Translations under genes and position numbers: made by a program
Shown: positions 1 to 10,747 of the stretch, one piece after another
How the letters are laid out: every line of letters begins with the position of its first letter
Numbering within the stretch: position 1 is the stretch's first letter
The notes under the pieces: generated by a model
What the model saw: only the letters and a program-made list of their open reading frames with translations
Database searches by the model: none
What the model was told of the DNA's origin: nothing
From: Paragordius varius
Lineage: Eukaryota > Nematomorpha
Length of the DNA: 64,000 bases
Assembly: GCA_964247055.1 (NCBI GenBank)
Contig: OZ176060.1
Coordinates: 558,001 to 622,000, forward strand
Direction: 5' to 3'

Positions 1-1607
1 TGAGAATTTATCTTAAGAGGTTATAAATCATCAGAATAAAATCATCAATTCAAATGAAATATTAATTATAAAACGATAAAGTATCTATTTTTGGTTAATC
101 GAACAAGAAACAAGTGAAAAAAAATTATTTTTTTAAAAAATAATAGCAGGACCGTATAATTACTGCATTAATTAGATGGCATATTTTTAATACGTTTATT
201 TTTAAATATTATACTCTTGGCATAAACTAAACTTTATATACTTAAATAAATATTCATTCTTTATCAGGAGTTAATATGCATTTTTTTCACTTTTAAAGGT
301 AATATATATTTATAATTTTCAATTCTATAAAATAACACCCTCTCCTATGATGCTGTTAAAGTCACCTAGATAAATTTTTGATTATAAATAAATATATCTT
401 TAAAATCAAACAAAAAATTTTAATTAATTATCCACAAGCTAGGATATTAGCGGCTATGCCCCTTTGTAAGTTATGTGAACTCAATAAAAACTTATTCTCT
501 CTTTTTGCTTCCTGAAATAATATATAAAAAGGATACAGTAAAAACCGAAATTATACAGACAAACGTTATAATATTAAAGACAAAAATTATTTTCTAAAAG
601 ACTACCTTACATTTTTTAACCTTAATGTTTTTCATATATAAAGAATATAATTACAATTTAAAAAATATATAATTGATTGTGTCAGAATATAGATATCAAT
701 TCGATTATATGCAATTAAAAATGATGAATTATATTTACAAATAGAAAAATGAAGCTTAAATATGTATGGTTGTCTTTTGAAAAAAAAATGTCCTTATTTT
801 GTGCTGTATTAATTATTAAGAGAAATCGTAAACATATAAAGACAAATATATTTTTCTAAAAACATACTTTTTTAAATAAAATTTTTTCGAATAATCATCG
901 TTTTTGGTTAAAAAATAAGGAAGTTGTAAATCATTAAACCCAATTATATTATAAATTATAACTATACAGTTTTGGGAAAAATTAATGTTATAAAGAATAT
1001 GGTTGTCTTTTAGAAAAAAATAAGGTTGGTTTTATATTTTATGTTTTGTCCGTATATTTTCAATTTTTACTTTATTAAAACTATTTAAATGATATCGAAT
1101 ATCATTTTTTCGTATAAATGTTAGATTGTTTGATTTCCAAACATGTTTCAAAAATCAAAATTTCATATTTATATTTTTTATTTGGTACTATGAGGAGCTA
1201 AATGATTAGAAATTTATAAGAAATTGATAACAATTAATATCTTTTCGCTTAAGTTTCAATAAAAACATAGCTTTTATGAAAATGAAGGTTAAATTTTGTC
1301 TTCTTAATAAAACCTTAATAAATTAACATTTTATCTTTCCTTTTATTTACTATTAAAAAAACCATGTCTTAAAACAACAACAATAACATAAAATAAATTA
1401 AGTAAAAAAAGCAATATAAAGACAAATTATTATGTAAATTATTTAACTACAATTATTAAATATTACGTTGATTACCCAAACATTTAATATTTCATACATT
1501 AAAACAATATTTTGGGTGTTTACCCATTGTAGTACATTAAACATTTTATTATGTAATTAATGCCTATATTATTTTAAAAAAAGTAAAATCGAAAATTATC
1601 CAATTGA
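1..1607. repeat. AT-rich non-coding DNA with two MITE-1 remnants
   Basis: No coding signal is visible. Two degraded MITE-1 copies lie here, one from about 536 to 810 and one from about 820 to 1072; both keep the internal words for ATAAAGACAAA on the left and GGTTGTCTTTT on the right. The stretch 260-420 resembles part of the duplicated block at 17500-17660 (the words AAAGTC.CC.AGAT and TTTTTGATTATAAATAAATAT). The rest is low-complexity A/T. Confidence 0.5.
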
Positions 1608-1772
1608 TGGCTTAATTTTTTTATCGGAGACCAGTTTACTAATTCATTAATAGAGAACGAAATTGTTGATTTCGATTATAAAGAAAAACATGGTGAGGAA
1701 AAGTTTGATATCAATGTGTCTTTAGAATTTTACTTTTTTAAAAAAAATGGAATGCGTTCACAAATAGTGTAG
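1608..1772 (+). other. Open coding-like stretch of unknown origin
   Basis: A 54-codon open frame runs from just after a TGA (1605-1607) to a TAG at 1770-1772. Its central part is rich in Asp, Glu and Lys with few Asn/Ile runs (for example NEIVDFDYKEKHGEEKFD), unlike the N/I/K/Y/F translations of the surrounding AT-rich DNA. It has no start codon near its beginning, so it would have to be an exon or a relic. I do not recognise the family and see no convincing splice sites. It could be chance. Confidence 0.25.
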
Positions 1773-2400
1773 TAATATTTGTCCGATAATGATATATCGC
1801 TTTGGGATACAAAACTACCTCAAATAATTAGTCAATAATAACATAAATATTATTCTCATCTTTTTTAAATAGGAGGGCACTTTACTTATATAATGAAAAC
1901 GGAATTATTCCATTTTTATGATAATATATTTGTTTATTGATATAAAAATTAAAGTATGATTCGATCAAACAGGTGGAAGATTTCACCAAACCTTAGTTAT
2001 TTACAACTAATTGGGTTATAAAATAAAATTTTTAATATATTATAAAATGTATAAATATGTTCATGAAACAAATTTTATTTTATTTTGTCTTTTTGTGTTT
2101 TTATTGGTTATTTTAATATTCTTCATAAAATGCAATCAGGGAATAATGCGAGCCATCTTCTTTATACAAAAACATTTATTTCATTTTTAAGCAATATAGT
2201 TGTGTATATAAAACAATTTTGTCCATAAATTAATAAATAAATTTTATGTTGTAATTTAATAAGAACGTTCATTTTACACCGTTTTTTGTTTTTATTCACT
2301 CAATACTGTATTGCCAATTGGCCTAAAATATTGTGAAGTAAAGTGGGTACTGTATATACTCTAAGTTTTTAAAATATTATAAATAGAAGTTTCACACTTG
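1773..2400. repeat. Non-coding DNA with half a MITE-2
   Basis: No gene is seen. About 2262-2355 is the right-hand half of a MITE-2 copy: it carries the internal words ACACCGTTTTTTGTT and GTATTGCCAATTGGCC and the terminal GTGGGTACTGTA. The left half is missing. Confidence 0.55.
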
Positions 2401-2890
2401 ATTAAAAAACCGTAAGAGAGTTTAATAAAAAAGTGGGCAAATTGTGTTATTTTCTGATATAGTAACAGTTCATATAACTTTCTTATATGACTCGTAAAGG
2501 CCAAAACCATAAGCACCATGATAATCTTTATACATTCTCCTGTCTGAATATAATCAGGTTATTTATTTTATACTTCTTGATTACGGACGCAGTTTAATAC
2601 AATTATAAACCCTTTAATTAATTAGACACGATTCTTTTAATTATACTTTTTCTTAATTTATTTAATATATTTAGGGTTTTTCGGCAAAAATTTTAATTAT
2701 AGACAAAAACATTGTGTATATGTAGCAAAAGTACCCAATAATATTTAATAAATTGCACAATATCAAAAGTTAAATAATATTCACATTTATTTAAAATATA
2801 ATTGCGTCTAATAATAACTGTATTATAAAGTTATCTAAAGATAATCAATTATAGAATTTTTAAGTTGAACAAAAAAGCCATCTATTTAAA
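2400..2890 (-). repeat. Inverted copy of the 8560-8990 repeat block
   Basis: Read on the minus strand, this stretch follows 8560-8990 closely. It includes the words for GATTATCATGGTGCTTATGG, AATTTTTGCC and GGGTACTTTTGCTA. Related pieces lie at 21760-21960 and, inverted, at 37900-38095. It ends at 2877-2884 with GCCATCTA, a motif that recurs through the window. No coding content. Confidence 0.65.
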
Positions 2891-3829
2891 CCAAAATTAA
2901 AAATACACGGTCAAATAATATAACGATAATTTTTTTTATAGATAACTATATTTTTTTAACCTTATTTTTTTACTATATTAATTACTTAATTGTGCAATTT
3001 TATATACATAATTAATTGTTTAATACATATACATCTCTTATTTCAACTTTGTAATTTATATGTATATAGCTCTTTTGAAAAAAAATATTTGTCTTTATGC
3101 TTTCTGTAAAAATCAAATTTTACTGTAGTCTAAATTTTCATTTATATACTAGCGAGTGTAGCTATATCCGCCCCTCCATTTATGATTGTCTTTTTTTGCT
3201 CCAGCTATATTATATAAAAATAGTCCTTATATATCACTTAAGGTTTCCTGTCAAATTATTATATTCCAAAAAAAAATTTTTCATATAGGCAAATCACTTT
3301 TCCATTTACTTAAAAAATATTAAAATGATTTTGTATACGAGTTTCTCCTTTCAATTGTTAGATTGGTAGGTTAATGAACAATTTAAAAAATTAAATTTTA
3401 TAAATACATGGTACTATAAGCTAAATGATAACTAGTGTAAGAAAGTAATCGAATGTCATTTAATATATATATATCCCTTAGATTTACATAACATAACTTA
3501 TAGAGGTTTAAGTTTGGCCTTCTTAATACAACAGTAATTAATTTTTAACTTCTCACCCTCTTAATTTAAATTTATATATTAGAGACTATAGTAAAGAATG
3601 CCGTAAACTAAAGCACTAATTTGGTAAGGAATTCTAATCTAACAAAAGGGTAACCAAGATATGGCCAATAAAACATAAATCTCCCTAAAACATATACCAG
3701 AAGTTGCAAATTAAATACCATTACACGCTAATAAAATAAAATTAAAATTGGTTATAAAACAGAAATAATGGGCAAAAATAAATATAAATTGGCTATATAA
3801 AATGCGTCAATTTAATCATATCTAATTAC
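2891..3829. other. AT-rich DNA, nothing recognised
   Basis: A short open frame at 3097-3288 has the hydrophobic, Ile/Tyr/Leu-rich composition expected of chance translation of A/T sequence. No repeat ends, splice-framed exons or RNA genes were recognised beyond faint MITE-1 words near 2905-2960 and 3080. Confidence 0.4.
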
Positions 3830-4290
3830 ATACTACATACATATATGATATACTAATGGTTTGAGTATTTTTTTAATTTATAGGTTCTAACAACTCATGT
3901 TTCATATGCCAATAATTATATTATAAAATATATTGAGCTAAGAATTCAAGTCATAGATTAACAAGTTGATAAAACTTTATAAAATAACTAAACAGGCGAA
4001 ATGTTTTAAATATCAAATACACGCTCAATACAAAATTGTAGGAAGATTTTATATTTAACTTTAAGCGACTTATCTTATTTTTTAAATATCAAAAAAATAT
4101 TGACTATTCACATAAAGTAGAAAAAAAGATACATTTTTTTTAAAAAAACTCACAATATGTTACTATTTCCACCCTAAAATGCGCAGATTTATTTTACGTA
4201 GGGTAAATTATAAATTTATGTATAACTGAATTAAATTTGGTTAAAAATTTGACTTTCTTCTAGTTGAAGTTAAGAATTAGTTCAGTGCAA
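3830..4290 (+). repeat. Segmental duplicate of 54050-54460
   Basis: The two stretches share long near-identical runs, including ATACTAATGGTTTGAGTAT-like sequence, GGTTCTAACAACTCATGTTT and AATTCAAGTCATAGATTA. The right half (about 4080-4280) is also present, inverted, at about 30470-30660. Both same-strand copies lie within a few hundred bases of a scrap of zinc-finger exon (4519-4690 and 53952-54032), so they probably moved with the zinc-finger duplication unit. Confidence 0.7.
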
Positions 4291-4518
4291 GATCAACGAT
4301 TATTATTTTTAAATTAATAAATTTTATTACATCTAATATATCTATAAAATTTATCTAAAAAGATTTTTGGTTTTTATTAATCTTTTATTATCTTTTTAAA
4401 AGTATTTTTATTATCACAAAAAAATATAACTATATAAATAGAAATTTTAGATAAGTATATGCCATCTTTATATTAAATATTATTATTATGTATATAAACC
4501 TATTTTAGTGAATATAAA

Positions 4519-4690
4519 TTATCCTGAAAAGACCACCAAAAATAGAAAAAATAATCGAATTCGAACAAAAATGTACTCATATGGCAAAAATGAGAGTAAT
4601 ATTGATAATAATTTTAATACAAAGCCTAAAAAAATGAAATTATACACTACTCAAAAAAAATGTCTGAATGTATATAATATAATAAAATAT
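4519..4690 (+). pseudogene. Zinc-finger gene scrap, F-type linker region
   Basis: The frame starting at 4508 contains a segment around YGKNESNIDNNFN that matches the linker of copy F (minus strand, about 50570-50640). The similarity begins at the PPK-like stretch after the P-L-D-L-S motif and fades near the start of the first finger, around the MYEC residues of F. The N-terminal block, the co-repressor motif and all fingers are absent. This shows that F belongs to a subfamily whose linker differs from copies A-E and G. Confidence 0.75.
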
Positions 4691-4859
4691 ATAAATTTGT
4701 TTAAAAACCATAAAATATTAACGAATTCAGTTAAAATTTAATTTATTAATATAAAGAATCGTGTCTAATTAATTATAGGGTTATAATATTTTAATGCACT
4801 GCCCTCGAAATGAAGTATAAAAAAACCTGAAAAAATATTTGTAATATATATATATATAT

Positions 4860-5990
4860 TTTGATAAGAAAATTTATCACAAGATTATCATGGTGCTTAT
4901 GGTTTTGGCCCTTAATGATTTAAAAAAGTTATTTACAGTTTTGTGGTGAGTGATCTTTATCAGAAAATGGCAGAATTTGCGCACTTTTTTGTAATAAAAT
5001 TTTTTAGTAAAAGCAAAATGCTTTATTAAAAAAATATTGTTAACAAGTATAGTTACTGATGATAACTCAATGTCTCACAAATGTAATATATATACTCTGA
5101 AAAAATGTATTAGGATTATCATGGTGCTTCTTTTGGTTTAAGAGTTATATAAGAAAGTTATTTAAACTTTTGTGAAGAGTGTTATATATCAGAAAATGAC
5201 AAAATTTGAGCACTTTTTGCAATGAAATTTTTTTGGTAACTTTAGGCTTCATTCTAATTAATATTATTACAATTCATCATATATTACATATAAAAAAAAA
5301 ATATTTTCAAAATTATTAAATTTTTAGATTTGGACTCCGAAAGACCCAAATAATCTTCGAAAAAGTGTTGGTCACCCTAAAATAAACGCAAAAATGCTGG
5401 GATTACACGATAAAATTTTTCAATATATGTTAAATATTGATACTAAAAATATTTATATAAAAATCCAATTTTTTTCTAAATTCTTATATTTTTAGTAAAA
5501 TTTTGTTGAAGCGTACTTCATACTATTTTTGAGGCATGATGGAAACAGTTTAAATATTATTAAAACACTTTTTCTATAATCACCTCAGAACTTCGATTAA
5601 TCTGTTTGTCTTCTAGTTAAATATAATTTTTTTACAATCCCAAAAATTTGAAAGCAGTCGAGTTTCTCTAATTAAAATTCTGAACCGTTCGAAATGTTTA
5701 CACTATTAAATTATATAACAGTTTTAATATATTTTAAAGCTTTATACTCATTCCATAAAATTAATTTAAAAAGCGAGAAGCAGATTTTGGCCAAATATTT
5801 TATAAAAAAAGTAAATCTTTAAAATACTGCATGTATTTTATTTTGAAAATAGCAGAGCCATATATTACCTTCATATATAAACAGATGGCATATTTTATAA
5901 TACCATCGTTAAAATATTTATATTAAGGGTTAAAATAAACTAACTGTGTTTAATATATATTTGTTTTTTGCAAAGTATAAATATTCACCC
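4860..5990 (+). repeat. Duplicated block, paralogue of 8930-9830
   Basis: Shared words in the same order include GATTATCATGGTGCTTATGG, TTAAATTTTTAGA followed by GACC/GATCC, AATAAACGCA(A/C)AAATGC and CATAT(A/T)TTACCTT before AACAGATGGCATA. The first part (4870-5230) is itself a tandem pair of the GGTGCTTATGG unit. Weaker relatives lie at 22270-22680 and 63170-63300. No coding signal. Confidence 0.65.
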
Positions 5991-6655
5991 TTTTCTATTA
6001 TGAAGTTAATAAGCATAACATCTTATATACAGTATGCATTTTAAAGTATCTTAAGTGTTTATATTGTCATCAAATAACATAAATGATTTAACAAATGCGT
6101 AAAATACTGATCCACAGAATTATTTCGCTACACATATGAAACAAATTGACGTGAGAATTAAGGCTTAATTTGATGGTAAAAAATTTTTTGCAATTTATGT
6201 TAACATATATATTGTGGTTACGTATTTAGATACGGAATTTTGCAAATTTTTATCCCTAATAGGTATTTTAAGATTATTTATGTTAATTATTCCTAATTAA
6301 TTTTAATAATTATTATGTTTCAACATGATAGATATTATGCAAAATTGGTATTTTTATTATTTTCTATAGTTGTTATTACTAACTAAAACAGGTAATATAG
6401 GTTTGTGTAAATTTATGTAGATTTTAGATTGTTTTTGGTTTTAGGCATAATTATTAATAATTTAAGTATTTCGGATATTTTAATAAATGCCTTTATAAAT
6501 TTGGTCAAATTTAAATTTTTTCGGTTACATTACTTTCCTTATTTTTCCACCAAATACGACAAGGGTATTCGAAACAATTAAATGAAAAAAAGTTTTATCT
6601 AAAAATTTGTCTTTATATTTTCACGTTTTGTCCTTATAATCTCAATTTTAAGTGT
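5991..6655. repeat. AT-rich DNA ending in a MITE-1 half
   Basis: Nothing coding is seen. From about 6565 to 6655 the right half of a MITE-1 copy is visible (TTTGTCTTTATATTTTCACG, then GTCC.TATAAT); it abuts MITE-2 at 6656, the same order as downstream of zinc-finger copies B and C. Confidence 0.5.
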
Positions 6656-6874
6656 ACAATACCCACTTTATTGTTGGCCAATTCACATTCAATTAGTATA
6701 CAGTAGCCTATGAAATAAAACAATTTTTGTCCATAAATTAATGAATAAATTTGATGATGTAATTTAATACGTACAAATGTTCATTTCACACCGTTTGTAG
6801 TTTTTTACACACACGTAACTGTATTGCCAATTGGCTATAATATGTGAAGTGACCAACAATAAAATGGTTACTGT
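6656..6874. mobile_element. MITE-2, nearly complete copy
   Basis: The left end reads ACCCACTTTATTGTTGGCC and the right end reads GACCAACAATAAAATGGTTA, an inverted pair of about 25 bp, with ACTGTA at the outer edge. The CAGTA-type terminus and apparent TA target suggest a Tc1/mariner-like non-autonomous element. Internal words TTGTCCATAAATTAATGAAT and TTCACACCGTTTGT recur in all other copies. It carries no gene. Confidence 0.7.
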
Positions 6875-7529
6875 ATATACTTTAAGTTTTATATCTATAT
6901 AACAAATAGGCTCTACAGTTTAATCGGAATGCCACGCTTTTCTAATGTAAGTGTCAGCTCAAGCTTAAAGGTTACGATGAGCCTTTTTCATAAAAACAGT
7001 AAAGCGCTAAGAACCTAAAACTATGAAATATTCGCATAGAAACTCTAAAATTTAAAAATTTGTTGGCAAGAAAGGTTGTTTTTTTAGATAAGATAGCATC
7101 ATAATTAAAATTTAACTAAATTACTATTATATAATTAATAATATTATTAAATGTTTATTATATATATAAACAAAAACATAGAAACAATAAATGAGAAATA
7201 AGAATGACATATATCCAGATATAATCCAACATATAATAATATCTAAAAATTAGTATGGATAAAATGGTTCTTTATATACAATTTTTTAAAAACGTTTATT
7301 GTTGTTTTTTTCTTAACAAATGATAAGTTAAAACCATTTGTCATTGAGAGTGGTTTAAACCATGTCAACAAACAATTTATTAAATTTACAACCATATACT
7401 AAAAAGAAAAAAAAGACACAAAAAATAAATAAGGGACAACAACTTTGAGTGGAAAACAAAAGAGTCCATATGAGATTAATGATCAAGAATGACTTTCCAT
7501 ATATCACTCATCTTTTGTCCTTCTTCCTC
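6875..7529. other. Duplicon tail and unassigned AT-rich DNA
   Basis: About 6900-7010 matches the sequence that follows MITE-2 next to zinc-finger copies B, C, D and F (TTTAATCGG..TGCCACGCTTTT, then TGTCAGCTCAAGCTT). No zinc-finger exon precedes it here, so this is an isolated tail of the duplication unit. 7080-7529 holds nothing recognisable before the Penelope fragment. Confidence 0.45.
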
Positions 7530-7979
7530 TCAGTTAAAGTTGTTTTCTTTGAGGATCTCTAATGATTCCCGTGTAAGCCTTTGATTATTATTGAAAATTG
7601 TAATGCAACTGACATTGTCAAAGCAAACATTATGATTTTCCTTCCAACAATGTTCCGCAATACAACTTTTAAAATCTCCATTCTTTATGTTATACTTGTG
7701 TTCATTCAGGCGTGTTTTAATTTTCCTTGCGGTTTGGCCGATATAAACCTTGCCACACTCGCATGGAACTTTATACACCCCTGGATAATTTAATTTGGAT
7801 TTATTATTATTTGATAAAAAAGTTTTTAATTTAAGACCTGGTTTAAACCCCACATCAATGTCAAATTGCTTTAAAGTGTGAGCTATGCGATCGGTGATGT
7901 TCTGTATATATGGTAATGAAATAAAAAACTTATAATTTTTTGTGTTTTCCTTGGTATTATTTAGTGATAAAATTGCTCG
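7530..7979 (-). mobile_element. Penelope-like element fragment, GIY-YIG endonuclease end
   Basis: The minus strand encodes the C-terminal part of a Penelope-like retroelement. Upstream is a segment resembling the end of the reverse transcriptase (around FFISLPYIQNITDRIAHTL and VGFKPG). It is followed by the GIY-YIG nuclease, with GVYKVPCECGKVYIGQT, then ARKIKTRLNEH, and the downstream CIAEHCWKENH. In this family the endonuclease nicks target DNA for insertion. Most of the reverse transcriptase is missing, so this is a dead fragment. Its base composition is a little richer in G+C than its surroundings. Confidence 0.85.
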
Positions 7980-7994
7980 ATGGATATATTAAAG

Positions 7995-8229
7995 TTAGTA
8001 GGGGTATCGTCCCTTTTAATAAGATTGATTAGCGCTCTCTATGTAAAACAAAGAGCGATAATAAGAACATCAGCGGGACATAGACGAAATACCTATCTTG
8101 AAAAGAGTCAGACAAGGGTGTTGCTTATCCCCTTATCTGTTCAATATGTGCACAGAAATGATAATGAGGAAGTTAGATGTTAATAATATTGGAGTAAGAA
8201 TAGGAGGGAGAACAATCAATAATTTAAGG
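7995..8229 (+). mobile_element. LINE reverse-transcriptase fragment
   Basis: The plus strand encodes LIRLISALYVKQRA, then after a frame change IPILKRVRQGCCLSPYLFNM and IGVRIGGRTINNL. The RVRQGC-LSPYLF sequence is reverse-transcriptase motif B' of a non-LTR element, and the last part leads into where the YADD motif should be, but the sequence breaks off at about 8229. It abuts the Penelope fragment head-on (opposite strands), so two unrelated retroelement pieces are joined here. The LINE clade cannot be fixed from so short a piece. Confidence 0.75.
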
Positions 8230-8460
8230 TCGAGTTCGACCCCTTGGAAATCATGAGGAGTTCTCTTCACTTTACTATTTACCATGCTATTTCTTTCAAA
8301 TCCTTATACATCTACCAGATTCCTTCTTTACAGTCTCCAGTCATATTGACATCGGTCTTCCCTTTTTTCTTTACTGTTCAACTTTTCTAAAAATCAAATT
8401 CAAGAGGTGTATTTCTTAAGATGCGACCAATGTACGACTTTCTTTTTACGACTTATACAA
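8230..8460 (-). mobile_element. Possible inverted LINE 3' end
   Basis: Read on the minus strand, the sequence gives YIGRILRNTPLEF followed by a K-G-R-P-like stretch and WLE-V-K. This resembles the late C-terminal region of RTE-like LINEs (FGH-R---LE----G-R-GRGRP---W). It lies in opposite orientation to the reverse-transcriptase piece just before it, so the element is either rearranged or two insertions meet. The match is short and interrupted. The alternative is a short unrelated repeat. Confidence 0.35.
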
Positions 8461-8559
8461 TTTCAAATATATAATTTATATAGTAAAAAAATTAAGGTTT
8501 AAAAAAATATAGTTATCTAGAAAAAATTATCCTTATATTACTTGTCCGTGTATTTTTAA

Positions 8560-9830
8560 TTTTGGTTTAAATAGATGGCTTATTTTGTTTTACTTTTAAA
8601 GATTATGGAAATTCTTTAAGTAACTTTATAATACATTTATGATTAGGCGAAAATATATTTTAAATAAATGTGGATATTATTTAACTTTTGAAATGGTATA
8701 ATTTATTGAATATTTTTGGGTACTTTTGCTATACATATACACAATGTTTTAGTCTATAATTAAAATTTTTGCCTAAAAACCATAAATATAATTAATAAAT
8801 TAAGAAAAGTATTAACTTATTACTTTAAAAAATAGTGTCTAATTTATTATATCTTTATAATTGTATTAAACTGCGTCCGTAATCAACAAGTATAAAAAAA
8901 ATAACTTGATTATATTCAAACAGGAGAATGTATAGAGATTATCAGGGTGCTTATGGTTTAGGCCCTTACGAGTGATATAGGAAAGATATTTAAACTTTTT
9001 AAATAAAATTCTTTTGGTGAAAGTTAAATGCTCCATTCCAAAAAAAATCACTCAAATTCATCATAAACTACAATAAAATGTAAAAACAATAATATCAAAA
9101 TTTATTAAATTTTTAGAAGTAGGCCCAGATGATCCGAAATATTTTTGGTATTCCAAAATGGGTTAAGCCTTTTAAAATAAACGCACAAATGCCGAGATTG
9201 CGCGATAAAATATTATATATGTTAATATATAGAAATTTATAAAAATGGAAATTTTTAAAGTTTATTTAGCAAAATTTTATACTATTAGAGGTATGATGGT
9301 AACAGTATAAAAGTGTTTAAGATATTATATAAGCACTTTTTCTACATAGTTCGATGATCTAAACATAACTTCACCTCAGAACTTCGTTTAAAGGTCTATG
9401 TCTCCAATTTAAATATAAATTTCTTTTCAATCCCGAAAATTTGAAAGCAAATACCTGTATAATTAAAATTTTTAACCGTTCAAAATGTTCACTATTGATT
9501 TATATAGAAATAGTTTTTGTATAGCTTAAAGTGTTTTTAAACCATTTCCATAAATTAATTCGAGTAACAATTTCGGACAATTTTTGTCAAATAAAAAACA
9601 AAACATATAAAATCCAAAATTTAGCATGTATTTAATTTTAAAAATAGCAAAGCCATACATTACCTTTATATTAATTAAACAGATGGCATAATATCTTTTA
9701 ATTCCATATTAATTATTATTAGGGGTTAAAATGAAGTAACTATGTTTAAAAAAATTAATATTTCTTAGGAAGGTATAAATATCCACCTTTTTTACTTTTA
9801 TGAAGTTAGTAAGCATAAAATATTTATCAT
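8560..9830 (+). repeat. Duplicated block with TAGATGGC motif at both ends
   Basis: The first 430 bases match 2400-2890 in inverted orientation and the rest matches 4860-5990 in direct orientation, so this block joins two separately duplicated pieces. ATAGATGGCT lies at 8571-8580 and AGATGGCATA at 9681-9690. No open frame looks coding. Confidence 0.6.
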
Positions 9831-10605
9831 TATATATATAAAAAATCTTTATAAATACCGTAAATCAATTTAGCAATGGCAAAGGCCTGTTTTGAATTTT
9901 TATCAATATGATGAAAACAGTTTTACATGCGATTTATATGTGGGTCTTATTAAAGAGTTTTGTTTATATTATTTGTGGATATCCGTGCATCTTTATGAAT
10001 CCTTAAATAAATTTAGCAATGATGAAAAGCTTAAGGTCTGGAAGGCTTTAGCCAAGAAATGATCAATATTTCAATATTTTAAAATATACTTATTTATTGT
10101 GTAAAAATAAATTATTACAAAATTATGTCAAATAAATTCGTTCTCCGATCTACTCCTGTCTGATGGCTATTCGATATAAGAGCTGTCTGATCTTCTGATA
10201 TAAACTTTGCTAACTTATTTTCGTCATTTATGGTTCTATAGAAATATATATTACTGAATTCATACCAAATTTAAAAATAATCGATAGTATTCCTGATGAT
10301 ATTAGCATTTAAATGGTTTCAGGTGAGGAAAATTATATGATGTCATATTCTGAATCCTAGAAAAAACATATCGATAGGATTTTCTAAATATTCAGTTGAA
10401 CTTGCTTATAAACTTGAACTGACTACTATCTCTTGCCTTAAAGCACTAAAACATTATAACCTTTAACAAGCATTTCCCGAAAAATATTTTTTGATACATA
10501 TCACAAATTTTCCATAACCTACCATATATATATTAAATTTCTTTATTTAGGCTAATACAGTTTTCACATTCCAAAAATTCCTCCATTTCAACAGAATGAT
10601 AGGAA
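9831..10605. other. Upstream region of zinc-finger copy A, no exon 1 seen
   Basis: This is where a first exon should lie if copy A followed the layout of C, D and E (about 1.0-1.15 kb before exon 2). I find neither the paired CAGACGAT/ATTGTCTG leader nor an ATGG-GTA start/donor. The region is AT-rich and otherwise unassigned. Confidence 0.5.
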
Positions 10606-10668
10606 GGCTCATTCACCACTTTTAATAATCCATGTGAATGAGCCTGCTCAACTGGCTCATTCACATGG
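10606..10668. repeat. Perfect 15-bp hairpin with a third half-copy
   Basis: CCATGTGAATGAGCC (10630-10644) and its exact reverse complement GGCTCATTCACATGG (10654-10668) flank a 9-base loop. A further GGCTCATTCAC lies at 10606-10616. The arms are far richer in G+C than the neighbourhood. It sits 80 bases before the splice acceptor of zinc-finger copy A. It could be a foldback insertion scar or a regulatory hairpin. Confidence 0.8.
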
Positions 10669-10747
10669 CCCTAAGTGAATTCTTGGTCTGTAAAGATTTA
10701 TTGCATCATTTATAAATTATTTTTTATAACTGAAACATAAATTTTAG

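Noticed and set aside
8229-8250. tRNA-like B box (GAGTTCGACCCC) suggesting a SINE
   Set aside because: No A box or tRNA-like fold precedes it at the required distance, and the piece before it is LINE reverse transcriptase.
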